Source of the DNA: Bagarius yarrelli
Taxonomy: Eukaryota > Chordata > Actinopteri > Siluriformes > Sisoridae
DNA length: 64,000 bases
Direction: 5' to 3'
Assembly (NCBI GenBank): GCA_005784505.1
Contig: VCAZ01000050.1
Coordinates: 310,001 to 374,000, forward strand
Part shown: piece after piece, positions 46,556 to 57,290 of the stretch
Layout of the letters: each line of letters opens with the position of its first letter
How positions within the stretch are numbered: the stretch's first letter is position 1
Position numbers and translations under genes: made by a program
The notes under the pieces: model-generated
Seen by the model: the letters and a program-made list of their open reading frames with translations, nothing else
Databases searched by the model: none
What the model was told of the DNA's origin: nothing

Positions 46556-46734
46556 AGAAATTGAGATTGACTGACCTAAAACGCTTTTATTACTTATGTG
46601 TTGTAGTGGTGTAAAACGAATTGTAACTGAAAAGACTTTACTAACTGAATATCCACAATATTTACATAAAACAATATCCTGTCAGATATAAGTTTTCCCT
46701 TTTTACATATGAAACTATGTGGGTTGACATTTTG

Positions 46735-46930
46735 CATTTATATTTGCAGCATTTTTGGCAGACGTCCTTATTCAGAGCAACTTACATTTATCTCTTTTAT
46801 ACAAACTGAGCAATTAGGGGTTAAGGGCCTTGCTCAGGGGCCCAGCAGTGGCAACTTGGTGGTGCTGGAAATCGAAACCCTGATCTTCCAATTAACAGTC
46901 CAACACCTTAACCACTGTGCTAAACCACTT
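46735..46930 (-). mobile_element. SINE family A, full-length
   Basis: 'cagcatttttggcagacgtc', 'gagcaattaggggttaaggg', 'ccttgctcaggggcccagca', 'aatcgaaaccctgatcttcc', 'caccttaaccactgtgctaa'. One of the best-preserved reverse copies. Confidence 0.85.
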
Positions 46931-47373
46931 ACCCGTTGTGTTGGTACCATGAGACCGGAGTAATTTTTGAAACAAATTGTTAACATTTTTAAAAACAAAC
47001 TAATTTTTTAGCCTTCTAGTCTTATATTTTTAATAATAATGATAACAAATGTTATTATTATAATTATTATTTGATTAAACTAAGGGGGCGGGGGGGTGTA
47101 AGAACAGGTCCCATTGTTCAATGATTTCTTATTCCAGAGATCGGAGCAGGCATTGAGCGTGTAGTAGGAATAAAACTGCAGGGATTTCTTTTTTTTTCTG
47201 GTGAGGAAGCAGGGTGCTGCATTCTCAAACAGCTGACGCTTTACTTAAAAAAAAAAAAAACAAGTGTGCAGCTGTCCAGACAAACCGAGGACTAATAGGA
47301 TAGATTTCTTAGTTTTAGAAAATCTACATGAGAATCAAACACATAAATCAGCATTTAAGGTTAAATATAAGCT

Positions 47374-47549
47374 TTAGATTGATGAGGAAACACTATGCAG
47401 ATGTGGTTGCAGTTGTGGTGCATCTCTCATCGAATTATTATTCAAAGAACCGAATCTTCCAGTGCTGCTCGGAGAGGACGAGTTGATGAAGAAGTTGCGG
47501 TCGTGGTGTGAATAGTGGAAAGATTTCAGTACTAAAGGCTTTTGGCAGG
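47374..47549 (-). other. coding-like island, possible terminal exon (unrecognised)
   Basis: The minus strand has a C/T-rich stretch, 'ccctggcag', then an open frame to TAA: ACQKPLVLKSFHYSHHDRNF, FINSSSPSSTGRFGSLNNNS, MRDAPQLQPHLHSVSSSI. Codons such as CAC GAC CGC AAC TTC TTC ATC AAC are C-ending, unlike the AT-rich intron, as in real vertebrate exons. The frame stays open upstream to 48057 (227 codons, the longest in the window), but that part is low-complexity antisense. I know no family with this Ser/His/Asn-rich tail. It could be an alternative last exon, a nested gene, a processed pseudogene or chance. Confidence 0.3.
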
Positions 47550-48639
47550 CTGCCAGGGACGATCCAGAGAAGAGTAGTGGAAAGAGCCACGGGCAGGAAA
47601 GCTCAGGTGATGAAAGTAGAGCAGTTTCATGTTTATTGAAAGAAGCGAAAGAACAAAGAGAGAAAGAAAGACTAAGAGAAGAGAAGGTTAAAGTGGGAGT
47701 AAGGTGAGAAACAGAGCGAAAAGCGAGAGATGCAACAAGGGAGGACAGGGAGAAGCAGACGGCAGAACGTAGAGCTTCTCCCAAGCGTTGTAGAAAGAAT
47801 CGCAGAATCCAGAATCGCATTATGATATCTTTTGATTTTGATTTGAATTTCATTTGACTATTTATTCTGCAAACTACTGAGAAAAATAAGCAAATGCGGC
47901 GTTTGAAGAAACGGCCCACTGGAGAGTCCAGCACATCTCTTAGCAACATTATGGATTTCGAATAAACTCTGGTATTTCTGGAAATGCTAAAATTATTAGC
48001 ATGGTTTTCTATGTCTTTACTGCGTCTCAAATCATCTGAGACGATGTGTTGAAGCATTTTGATGCATCAGCCTCTCTTTTTTCATTCCATGTGAAGTTGG
48101 CGGATGTGACTAGCTGATTGACAGCTGAAGTGGAGAACGGCATGACCAAACAAACTCGCAGGGAACAGAAAGGTCGGAGTGGTTCTTGCAGATGTAAACA
48201 CCAGGATAAAGATACAGCTTCCTTCTCTGACTAGGCTTCAGGGTTTTTTTGGGGGCTTTTTTTTCACTTATCACCCACAATGCTTTTAGACAGCTCAGGG
48301 AGAACAGTGGCTCCAGACTTGGCAGCTGAAGTGTGGAAAGGAGAGGAGTGAAGTGTGTTTTTCTTACTGCTTTTTCCTGTAGTGGTGCAATTTTACTGAG
48401 ACATCTGTGAGTGTAAGAAGCTAGAGTTATAGGAATAGGAGGTAGAAATAACAAATTCTAGCCCAAGCTAGGGGAATTTTTATTTCACGATTTATTTAGA
48501 TGTTATTGCATTTTATTGTTATTGCATGTTATTGAAACTTGCAAACTTTCACTTTTTGGATGGCTTTATTTATTACATGTATATAATAGAACAGTAAAAC
48601 ATTTTGTAAGCACTGGGTGAGCTAAGACACATCAATGAC

Positions 48640-48690
48640 ACTTTAGCAAATTAGGGTTAGGGGCCTTGCTAAAGGGCCCAACAGCAGAGA
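48640..48690 (-). mobile_element. SINE family A, short fragment
   Basis: 'agcaaattagggttaggggc', 'cttgctaaagggcccaacag' only. Confidence 0.5.
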
Positions 48691-48904
48691 ACATTTTTTT
48701 GATCATGTTGTAAAACAGCGAACATTAACGTTAAAAAATAAAACAAAACAATATTTCAATCTATAGAAAGCTGACAATTATTTCCTGTTACAGACATATT
48801 TTTACCTATTTCTCAAAAGATTTAAAGAATTCTTTTCCAAACCTCCTTTCCTTCATACCAACCAAAAAAAACATGTCTTCATGGAGCTCCATGAATATTC
48901 CAGC

Positions 48905-49275
48905 TTAGAAAGTTCAGAGCGCAGGGTCAGCTATGACACAGCCCACCTTGGGCAGGAAAGGTTAAGGGTCTTGCTCAATGACCCAATAGGAGAGCATAAA
49001 GGGTTAATGGTCTTGCTCAAGAACCCAATATTAGAGCAGGAAAGGTTAGGGTCTTGTTCAATGGTCCAATAGTAGAGCAGGAAGGGCTAAGGGTCTTGCT
49101 CCAGGACCCAATATTAGAGCAAAAAAAAGAGAATGGTATTGCCCAATGGCCCAATATTATAGCAGGAGGAGTTAAGGGTCTTGCTTAAGGACCCAAGCAC
49201 CAGGCTGGACCCCAGGTCTTCCTGGTCGTCCAACCAACAACTCGATGCATTAAAAATTTAAGCCACCACTGCCCA
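48905..49275 (-). mobile_element. SINE family C with internal block amplified six times
   Basis: The outer parts are ordinary: 'gcgcagggtcagctatgaca' on the left; 'aggtcttcctggtcgtccaa' and 'aatttaagccaccactgccc' on the right. Between them a 41-43 bp block built on 'aggttaagggtcttgctcaa' and 'gacccaatatta' occurs six times: 48950-48991, 48992-49033, 49034-49074, 49075-49116, 49117-49159 and 49160-49196. Other copies carry it once. Confidence 0.85.
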
Positions 49276-49420
49276 CTGTGCAAAGGGGCATTGTCATGCT
49301 GGAACTGTGTTGTTGCCTATTGGTTCCTGTGTGGAAAACCTTGATTTTGCACAACATAGAAACAATCTAGACAGTTGTGTGCCTCTATGTGGCAACGAAT
49401 TGTGAAAAACAGGTGTTGTC
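49265..49420 (+). mobile_element. MITE family E fragment
   Basis: 'tgcaaaggggcattgtcatg', 'ctggaactgtgttgttgcct', 'gacagttgtgtgcctctatg'. Only the right-central part of the family is present. Confidence 0.5.
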
Positions 49421-49829
49421 TATGAACTTGCAAATTATTTTGCGAGGGGCAGCTTATAAAACCAGAGATGAGCTCTAGGTTCAGAGGCATTAAGGCAGAA
49501 TGAAAGGATTGATAAAGATAATAAAAAATACATGAATCAAACAACCTCTAATATATCCATAGAATACAGCCCCAAGTCACACATCATGCTTTACATTAGA
49601 CCTATGGAAACGCTCTGAAATTAGGTCCTAGTGACTATGTTTTTGTGCTGGACACCCAGCAGAAAACTAATACGGTTGTAACCAGTGAGTAGCACACATG
49701 GGCTTATTCTACAGCTCTCGTTATGACAATAGAGAATGTCAAACAGATGCCTAAGGAAAAGAAAACCTTTTTGCAGCTCTCCTCTTCCTCCTGTTCTGTC
49801 ATTTAGATGTGCTGCAGGTAAAGGTAAAT

Positions 49830-50100
49830 AATTCATTGCCAAAGCTGGAGTGGGAGCGCTGCAGATGCAGAGCTCTCACTGCAAAACCCATTACATATTA
49901 GCCTCTAACCATGTTCATGCCAATCAACACACCTTCATTAGCAGGCTTCTCATTATTCTGGTGCAAAAAAAAAAACAATAACAGGGCCATTGAATACAGC
50001 ATCCACACACAAAGCTGCTTCGAAAATAATAACTGGGAGACTTAAATAAAGGCAATGTAAATGACAGGCTGGTGTTTTTCTAAAATGTTTAATATAAGTA
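49830..50100. promoter_or_regulatory. repeat-free island, possible conserved non-coding element
   Basis: 'ggtaaataattcattgccaa', 'gctctcactgcaaaacccat', 'tgttcatgccaatcaacaca', 'ccttcattagcaggcttctc', 'caggtaa...'-poor but with 'ggcaatgtaaatgacaggct'. No repeat similarity recognised; includes CATTAG and CCAAT-like words. Inference only. Confidence 0.27.
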
Positions 50101-50495
50101 GGAGGAGCTTTAGCAGAACTGATGGTGTTTTGTGAACAAGTAGGAGAAAGAATAAAGCTTGGTTTGTGGGTGTTGTGTGTGTGTGTGTCTGTGTATTTAT
50201 GTAAAACTATAAATTTTTAGCCTTTTATGTGTCTCTGTGGATGGAATGGGATGGGATGAGATGATTCGATTATTAAAGTTTTATGTTTCATGTAACATTT
50301 GCTTATAAAGTGAAAGTGAAAACTGCTAAATATTTTTATACACCATAAGCAAAAAAAAAAACAGACAAAGGAAATAAATATACTGATTTGTCACAAAGCT
50401 TTCTTCGGACAAAAATAAACCGAAGAAATGTGGGATCTGAGGTTTTGTTTTCTATAGACATCCATTAAACAAGAGGGTTAGAAAGAATAATCTTT

Positions 50496-50501
50496 GTGTA
50501 T

Positions 50502-50534
<33 letters not shown>
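50496..50534. repeat. (TG)n microsatellite
   Basis: About 19 TG units with two early interruptions. Confidence 0.9.
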
Positions 50535-51889
50535 GGGCCTTGTCTTATTATGTGGTGGGACAATGTGGAAACCGTCTGAGTATCCAGACAAGGTCTTTCC
50601 CATCATTCTGAGAACAAGCCAGCCAGGGAATGTGGTCAATTACATTGGTTTTGAAGGCATGGAAAATTGGACCGTGAGACCTGTCAGGACCTGACTTCAA
50701 TAAAGAGTTTATTTTCTACCGTCATAGTGGTTCTTTTTTTGGGGGTTTTAATGTTATTTTACTATAATGACTCAAATAGTTTGGTGTGTCAGTGGTGCTT
50801 ATGCCTTTCTGTGCATCTTTTTTTTCAAAGTTGTAGCTAGGGGTTAAGTAGTATGTTTGGAAGAAATACTGTATCCGGGAATAGCAAAGCCGTGTTAGCA
50901 AAAGGTTGCAGAAAGATACTGAAGTTAAAAAGGAAAATAAAGGGGTTTTTTTGTGTGCAAGTACTAAAATATACTTAATACTTAATATACTCAATATGTA
51001 ATACAACCCAAATTCTGGGACATTTTTTAGAAAGTTGAATAAAATAAAAAACTACTTTCAAATCAGATAAGCTAGTATTTTATTCCCAATAACAAATAGA
51101 CACATAAATGTTTGAACTAAGGAATTTTTACAAATGTATCCACAAAATAAGCTCATTTATCAATTTAATGCCTGCTACAGGTCTTAAAATAGTTGGGGCG
51201 GGAGATGTAGCATCTCCTCTTCTTTTTAAAATCGTTTAAAGACCTCTGGGTATCGAAGTTATGAGTTTCTGGTGTTGTAATTTGGTCCCATTCTTGCCTG
51301 TATTTTTATCCTTAAACTTAAAAACACACCATAGTTTCATTTCACATTTTAAAAAATTTCAACAATTTAATTCTCGTATTTAATTTGTCTCTGTTTACTT
51401 TTCTCTCCTTATTCTCCCCTCTTACTAATCCCGCTCTTTGTTTCTGCCAAATCGATGCAAACTATGTCTAGTGACAGGTGTAGTCTTGGTCTATGTTCTG
51501 CCAATAAATCAATCTAGATAAAAGCACCGGTCAAATCAATAAAACAGTTTAGCTGTTTGAACTGATGTTAAATTGCTGAAATCCTGCAAGAATTGGCCTG
51601 TAACTGTAGAACTAAATATTTGGACATATGTTACACGCATCATATGTAACATTGCATCTGTTATTATAGACCATAATAAAGTAGCAAATGTTTTGTGTTT
51701 TGCTTTTTGCATGCTCGGTATAAAGAAAAAGCTATATCGAGAAATAGCTCATTACTAGATCATTTTCTAAGCAGCTAATGTCAATGAAAAAAAATATTCC
51801 AATTGAAATTAAACCATCATATCCTGCTCCGGATCGATTCTCACTTTTTTCGCCTCAATAGATTTTAAAGGTACTTGGTTTTTTTTTCA

Positions 51890-52100
51890 GTCACAAAGTT
51901 GTAAATGAGATCAGACATCAATGTTGGGTGAGGAGGTCTGAGGTGCAATCAGTTATTCAATTTGTCCCAAAGGTGTTCAGTGGGGTCAAGGAATCAGGAG
52001 TCAGGGTCCTGTTGAAAACCCTTATATTCTTTCAAATCAACCAAAACAAACCATGTCTTTATGGAGCTCGGGGGGGGTCCATGAATATCCCAGCGTAGGT
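51890..52100 (+). mobile_element. MITE family E fragment
   Basis: 'gagatcagacatcaatgttg', 'ggtgaggaggtctgaggtgc', 'cccaaaggtgttcagtgggg', 'ccatgtctttatggagctcg'. The central part of the element is well preserved; the ends are not evident. Confidence 0.6.
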
Positions 52101-52177
52101 CGTTAATTTTTGCATGCTCAGTATAAAGGTATAGGTTTAGTTTATTATACTATTTATATTGGGACAAATGTTTTTAA

Positions 52178-52350
52178 ACAGACGTCCTTAGCCAGACCGA
52201 CTTACATTTATCTCTTTTATACAAATGAGCAATTAGGGGTTAAGAGCCTTGCTCAGTGGCCCAGCAGTGGTAACTTTGTGGTCCTGGCAATCAAACCCTG
52301 ATTCTTCCAGGTATCAGTACAACACCTTAACAAATGCGCTACCACTTTCC
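52178..52350 (-). mobile_element. SINE family A
   Basis: 'acagacgtccttagccagac', 'gagcaattaggggttaagag', 'gtggtcctggcaatcaaacc', 'cttaacaaatgcgctaccac'. It lies between two family E fragments. Confidence 0.8.
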
Positions 52351-52439
52351 CACAGCCTATTTTCCCTATTCCACATTAAGTCCATATTCCATATTTAATC
52401 TCGGACATACTTCAATGATCTTTAATATTATGGAAATAT

Positions 52440-52690
52440 TTTCCACAAGTGTGGCTTTAAGAATTTGCTTATTTAGCCACAGTAGTACTTATGAGATCAG
52501 GCACTAATGTCGGCTGATGAGATCTGGGGTGTATTTGGTATTCCAGTTTATATGGGTTTTAGGGTCAAAACCAACCATCAGAAACCACGTCGTAATGGAG
52601 ATTAGGGGCTTTGTGCACAGACGAATAGTCATGCTGGAACCGTGTTTGAGAATGATAAACTTATGGGTGTGATGTAGTGTGAAATCTTGG
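52440..52690 (+). mobile_element. MITE family E fragment
   Basis: 'agtgtggctttaagaatttg', 'cttatttagccacagtagta', 'gagatcaggcactaatgtcg', 'tcatgctggaaccgtgtttg', 'acttatgggtgtgatgtagt'. Extends from the centre to near the right end. Confidence 0.6.
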
Positions 52691-54157
52691 CTGAATCTTG
52701 ATCACATAACTGTCTATAAAAAATCCTATTCTGGTACAAGGCTTAAAACCATCATTAGAAATCTACCACAGACGGCTTTAAGAAAAAAAAAGGTCTGCAA
52801 ACTATACTATACCTTAATCTGCTTTTCAGACCTGGATATGATTTTCCAAGTGTCAACGCTCAAACATGGTTATGTGACTACTACCAGCGCTATATTGTCC
52901 TAGATAATGGCATAATGATGCAATAGATAGAGAAATCTGCTTGGTGCAAATGGATCCACATCAGACACACAAGACAAATTACATGCTATGTTATAATGTA
53001 TTCTAAGTCCCCACTGCCTACTCGGCTTTCTGCCTTCTTCTTTTCTATTACCTTCTCGTTTCACACATGTGCCTATATTTACATCTCTTATTTGAGCCCA
53101 GTTAGAGGAAGAATTTGGGATGCTGAAATAATGTCACATGGAGGCATTAGATACATAGCAGCAGTGACTGCCAGGACAGTTCACACCCCAACCAATCTTG
53201 TGCTATAGCAGAAGACGGTTGTTAAGTGTCAAGCTTGAATTATAGATAGCAGGTGTTTTTCTATCTTGTTAGTTGAATTTTACACCTTGAAATTCTTACA
53301 TTTTACATCATGCTTTTGGTATTTAGAGTCATCAACAGAGATTAACTAGCCCTTAACTGTCACTTGTTCAGGACAAAATAGCACGTTTAGCTAAGACTAA
53401 AGACAAAGAATGCTAGATAGATACCTGTTGGTCTGTGTATTTGTGCTCTCCAATTTATGAATCTATAATTTATTGTTTTTTTTGCTTTAAATGTAATTAG
53501 CATCTTTAATGACTTTTAAATATATGTACTGTTTGTCTAATCACATCAGTGAAAACATAAGCTATTAATAAAACTAGTTCCCCTTCAGGAACACGAGCTG
53601 TAACTCAGCCTTCGTCCTGAAGCATGTGTAAAATCCGTCCAATTGAAAAGCAATACATCACGGACAGGTAACAGCATCAAGCAGGAAGTAATTCTACGTG
53701 GCAATAATCACTTGCATGTGTATGAGAAATATAAGAGGAAAAATATTTTGAAAAGAGCAAGCTAAAATGGCGAGCAGGCAGCAATGCAAACGATGTGATT
53801 TTTCCATGTCCACAATTTATAACAGGATCGGATACACACTTGTGTGTAGTCAGTTTGGAAGTACAGCATGCTCAGTCAGCTCTCGAGGGGCCTGACTATG
53901 AGCATTGTGAGCAGTTAATTGTAATGCGTTTGATCTGCCCCCGACGGGCTATGTTTGATGGGTTAGTCATAGTCGGGTCCCACTTTTGATAAGGCACAAC
54001 AGAGGTCAAAAAAAATAAATAATAAAATAAATAAATTTAATTAATTAATTAATAATGCAATTTTGTCTATACCTGCTTATTTCTAATCAAGGTCACAGGG
54101 AACAGCTGGAGTCTATTCCAGCTGTCAATGGGCAAAAGGCAAATGTTGAAAATCCAC

Positions 54158-54230
54158 ATACAATTCAATTCAATTTTATTTGTATTGAACTTTTAACAAC
54201 AGACATTGTCTCAAAGCAGCTTTACACAGA
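54158..54230 (-). mobile_element. dispersed repeat family D, 3' end
   Basis: 'caattcaattcaattttatt', 'gacattgtctcaaagcagct', 'ttacacag': the inverted 3' end of the family seen at 28850-29112, inserted into SINE B. The short repeated TCAAT block is typical of its tail. Confidence 0.7.
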
Positions 54231-54250
54231 CTGCAGCAACAGACAACCAA

Positions 54251-54251
<1 letters not shown>

Positions 54252-54283
<32 letters not shown>
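54252..54283. repeat. (CA)n microsatellite
   Basis: About 16 CA units. Confidence 0.9.
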
Positions 54284-54291
<8 letters not shown>

Positions 54292-54737
54292 AATACACTA
54301 CTTCAACCCAACATACATGTTTTTGGACTGTGGGAGGAAACCGGATTACCTGGAGTTAACCCACTCAAACATGAAGGCCTTTGCTGGGGATACAAACCAT
54401 TCTAAACTACATAGATTATTGGCTAATATTAGTATTAGTAATAGCAGCCATTAAAATGCTATTCTCGCTTGTATCCAAGGGTTGGGGCTAAGTGGCAACT
54501 GCAAGAAAAGCATACGTTCTCCAGGCCAGACAGTTATTTATTTAATATTTGCATACTATTGTACACACCCCAGAAACTGCATGCAAATGTAAACAGAGAA
54601 GCTATAACATTTTGCTGGTCCATTATCAGTTTCTATGCAAGGAGCAACATTATGTTCTAAACTTTGTTGCTGATTTTGCTTGGCAGGTACAGAGAAAATT
54701 TCCATGTTACATAAAGAAGCTTTTAGTGGAGTCAGGT

Positions 54738-54815
54738 CAGGGATCAGCACATTACTGCGCTGCAGACTGTACGAAAAAGCAACTAGGAAAACATATTGGC
54801 CTTCAAATCCTCTCC
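54738..54815 (+). pseudogene. possible THAP zinc-finger start, transposase-derived fragment
   Basis: One frame reads HYCAADCTKKQLGKHIGLQI then LSF. The spacing C-A-A-D-C followed by G-x-x-x-x-x-F resembles the start of THAP domains (C-x2-4-C, then a conserved F-x-x-F/P stretch), found in P-element and Kolobok-type transposases and in host genes. The downstream C-x2-H half and the AVPTIF-like box are not visible in frame. Short, so it could be chance. Confidence 0.25.
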
Positions 54816-55744
54816 TTCACACCCACCTACCCGCTCCCTTCCCTCCAGCTTGCTTCTTGTGACACTTCATTACAATAATTGGCCATTTTCAGTGCTCGCC
54901 TGGCCAATCAGTGGCAAGAACACGGCACCCCATCGTTCCTGTAAATACAGAACAGTCCTGGGGTTTGCACTAAAATAAAATGCATAATAATAACAGCAGC
55001 TCAACCCGAAGAAAAAGCCATCAAGGTCCTTTAATTTAGGGAGGTCACAGACGGCGAGCACAAAACAAGGAGCTGATTTTGTAGAGGACATTTTTATGGT
55101 GCATTTGTCAAGTTTACATTTCCAAGTCCAGCAACATTGGCTACAAGTTACAAATCAGGTAACTTGCTGTTACTTCGGAGATGGATTCTATACCGCAATG
55201 TTACTGGCTAATGGTCTCCTTGAATGTTATATGACATTTTATATTTAAGCTTACAATGCAGTTTTACTTTACTGACATTTTGGTCAAAAAGTCTCTTAGG
55301 ACATCTTTCTTTTTTAAAAAGGCTTCCAGGGCTAGATCATATGAATATTAATTTCATGCATAAAATGTGCTTGGATTTTAGTATTATTATCATCAGGAGC
55401 CAAGCATGGAAGTAAAGTTCTTTTCTCTTTAAACATAGGAATCTATTGCACTCAAAAGCACACTTCATGCACTTTTCATTAACTTGGCAAAGTCACAGAG
55501 GTTAGTCTCATGTGTATGCCCCTTTAAAAGCTCTAGCTTGGACAACAGGGACAAGTTGGGCATATGTCACATTAATAGCTCTGCAACAAATAAAAACCAC
55601 GGCATAAATATGATTCCCTGTTTTCTTCAAAGTCAAGTTCAGTGGACACCCAATTTGTTGCCTGAATCTATAATAAACTGTTAATGTAAATATTTTCAAT
55701 AACAATTTTCCTTCTTTTTTCTACAAATTTTGTATGATCAGCAA

Positions 55745-56045
55745 ATTAATATTCATTTATCATCTTTACACACTTATTCCCTAATTCGGGGTCACTAGGA
55801 TCTTCTGGGGGATCCTGGACAGGTCGCCAGTCCATCACAGGACCACACACACACTCTCACTTACTCCTATGGGCAATTTAGTATTACCAATCAACCTAAC
55901 ATACATGTTTTTGGACTGTGGGAGGAAACCGGAGAACCCGAAGTAAACCCACACAAACACAGGGAGAACATGCAAAGCCCACACAGAAAGACCCCTGCTT
56001 GGGAATGTGAGGCAACTGTGCAAACCACATAGCCACCTACTGCCA
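55745..56045 (-). mobile_element. SINE family B, near full-length
   Basis: 'attcatttatcatctttaca', 'ctaattcggggtcactagga', 'acaggtcgccagtccatcac', 'acatgtttttggactgtggg', 'aacccacacaaacacaggga'. A short deletion removes part of the 'gctgggatagactcc' block. Confidence 0.8.
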
Positions 56046-56087
56046 CTCAAATTGATATGAAACCATTAAAAGACCACCTATTTTATA

Positions 56088-56210
56088 CATCTGAGCAATT
56101 AAGGGTTAAGGGCATTGCTCGGGGGCCCATCTGTGGTAGCTTTGTGGGGCTGGGACTGGTCTTTCAATTAGCAGATCAACACCTTAACCACCAAGCTACC
56201 ATTTTCCACT
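56088..56210 (-). mobile_element. SINE family A, truncated
   Basis: 'ctgagcaattaagggttaag', 'ggcattgctcgggggcccat', 'caccttaaccaccaagctac'. The tail is absent. It directly follows the family B copy. Confidence 0.75.
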
Positions 56211-56619
56211 AGTTATCGAACTAGTAGAATTTAAAATATTTATATTTGTTATCTAATTTATTTGAGACCTAAACATATTAAATATCATCAAGCTTACGCC
56301 TTAACCGAAAAAAAGAAGATCGCATCCAGTGCTTTCACTGAAATAAATGGCACGCAAGAACCTGATCCTAAGTATCAGCTTTCCGGGGTGCTTTTTAGAT
56401 CTTTTTCTATTCTCTTCGGAGTTTCCTGCATACTCTGCTACTGCTTAAAATAATGCTTGTAGATGTGAAATTGGATTTGAAGTGGATAGTTAGTGGAGTA
56501 AGCAGCTAAAATGTAAGCACTGAGGCTTAAACTTTAAATTTAGACATTTAAACCTGGGCTTAGAAAAGGAAGGAGATCAAAAATTTTTAAAAAGTCACTG
56601 AGAAGATACAATCTGCCAG

Positions 56620-57290
56620 ATCACTCAACTGTTATCGGTCCTCATCCTTTTAGACCTTTCAGCTGTGTTTGACTTGGTTAACCTCCAGTCCACCCTCAAG
56701 ACTTGATAATTGTGGAACAGTATGTAAGTGACTTGCTGTCTATTTGGATGGTCAATCATATCAGATAACAACATCTCATGATTTTCCTTCCTCCCTAAGA
56801 CACACAGCTTTTGCATAAATCTCAGCATGTCTGCCAGACATTTCATTCTGGATGGCAGCTCATTAGCTGTTTGATTGTAACCACAACCAAACAGAACTGG
56901 TCTTCATCCCAGCTAATTAATCCCCATGCCAGGATCTTGCAATCACCATGGACAGGTTGTTAATCTTTCTTTACAGTACTGCTCGCAACCTTGTGGTAAT
57001 CATGGACAATCAACTGTCCTTTTTCTTACATGTTGTAAACATGACAAGGTTTGTCTACCAGCAATTTATCCATTGCAGAGGATTTAAAATGCAGCTTCTT
57101 GCATTGCATCATGCTTTCTTAGATCCACAAGCATTGTTCGATTGGCCCCGCCGTCCCCTAAGACACCAGGTCCAGATCTCTGTTCTAGCACCAAGATAAT
57201 GGATTATATTTACTATCAATGTCAGAACAGACGAGTCACCGGCTGTCTTCAGGAGACGATTGATTAATTAAATACCTTCTTTTTCCATGT
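56620..57290 (+). pseudogene. L2-like LINE, reverse-transcriptase fossil
   Basis: Pieces in order and in shifting frames: VLILLDLSAVFDLVNLQS (the L-L-D-L-S-A-A-F-D-T-V-N palm block carrying the first catalytic Asp), then STARNLVVIMDNQLSF + FLHVVNMTR (the A-R-N-L-G-V-x-x-D-x-x-L-S-F block), and near the end DESPAVFRRRLIN (the E-S-L-x-x-F-K-x-x-L-K block). This order is that of L2/CR1-group elements in fish. Many stops, frameshifts and deletions; inactive. Confidence 0.8.

Larger units (their letters stand above)
54055..54400 (-). mobile_element. SINE family B, split by a family D piece and (CA)n
   Basis: Left piece: 'gtctatacctgcttatttct', 'gctggagtctattccagctg'. Right piece from about 54308: 'acatacatgtttttggactg', 'tgggaggaaaccggattacc'. 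Between them lie the family D end (54158-54230) and a CA run (54252-54283). Confidence 0.75.

Noticed and set aside
47374..48057. 227-codon minus-strand frame taken as a whole gene
   Set aside because: The upstream part is the antisense of a purine-rich stretch (LSLSFSLCSFASF) and low-complexity. Only the last ~58 codons look coding-like and are reported separately.
48950..49196. CRISPR-like array
   Set aside because: The repeats are directly adjacent, with no unique spacers, and lie inside a SINE in a vertebrate genome.
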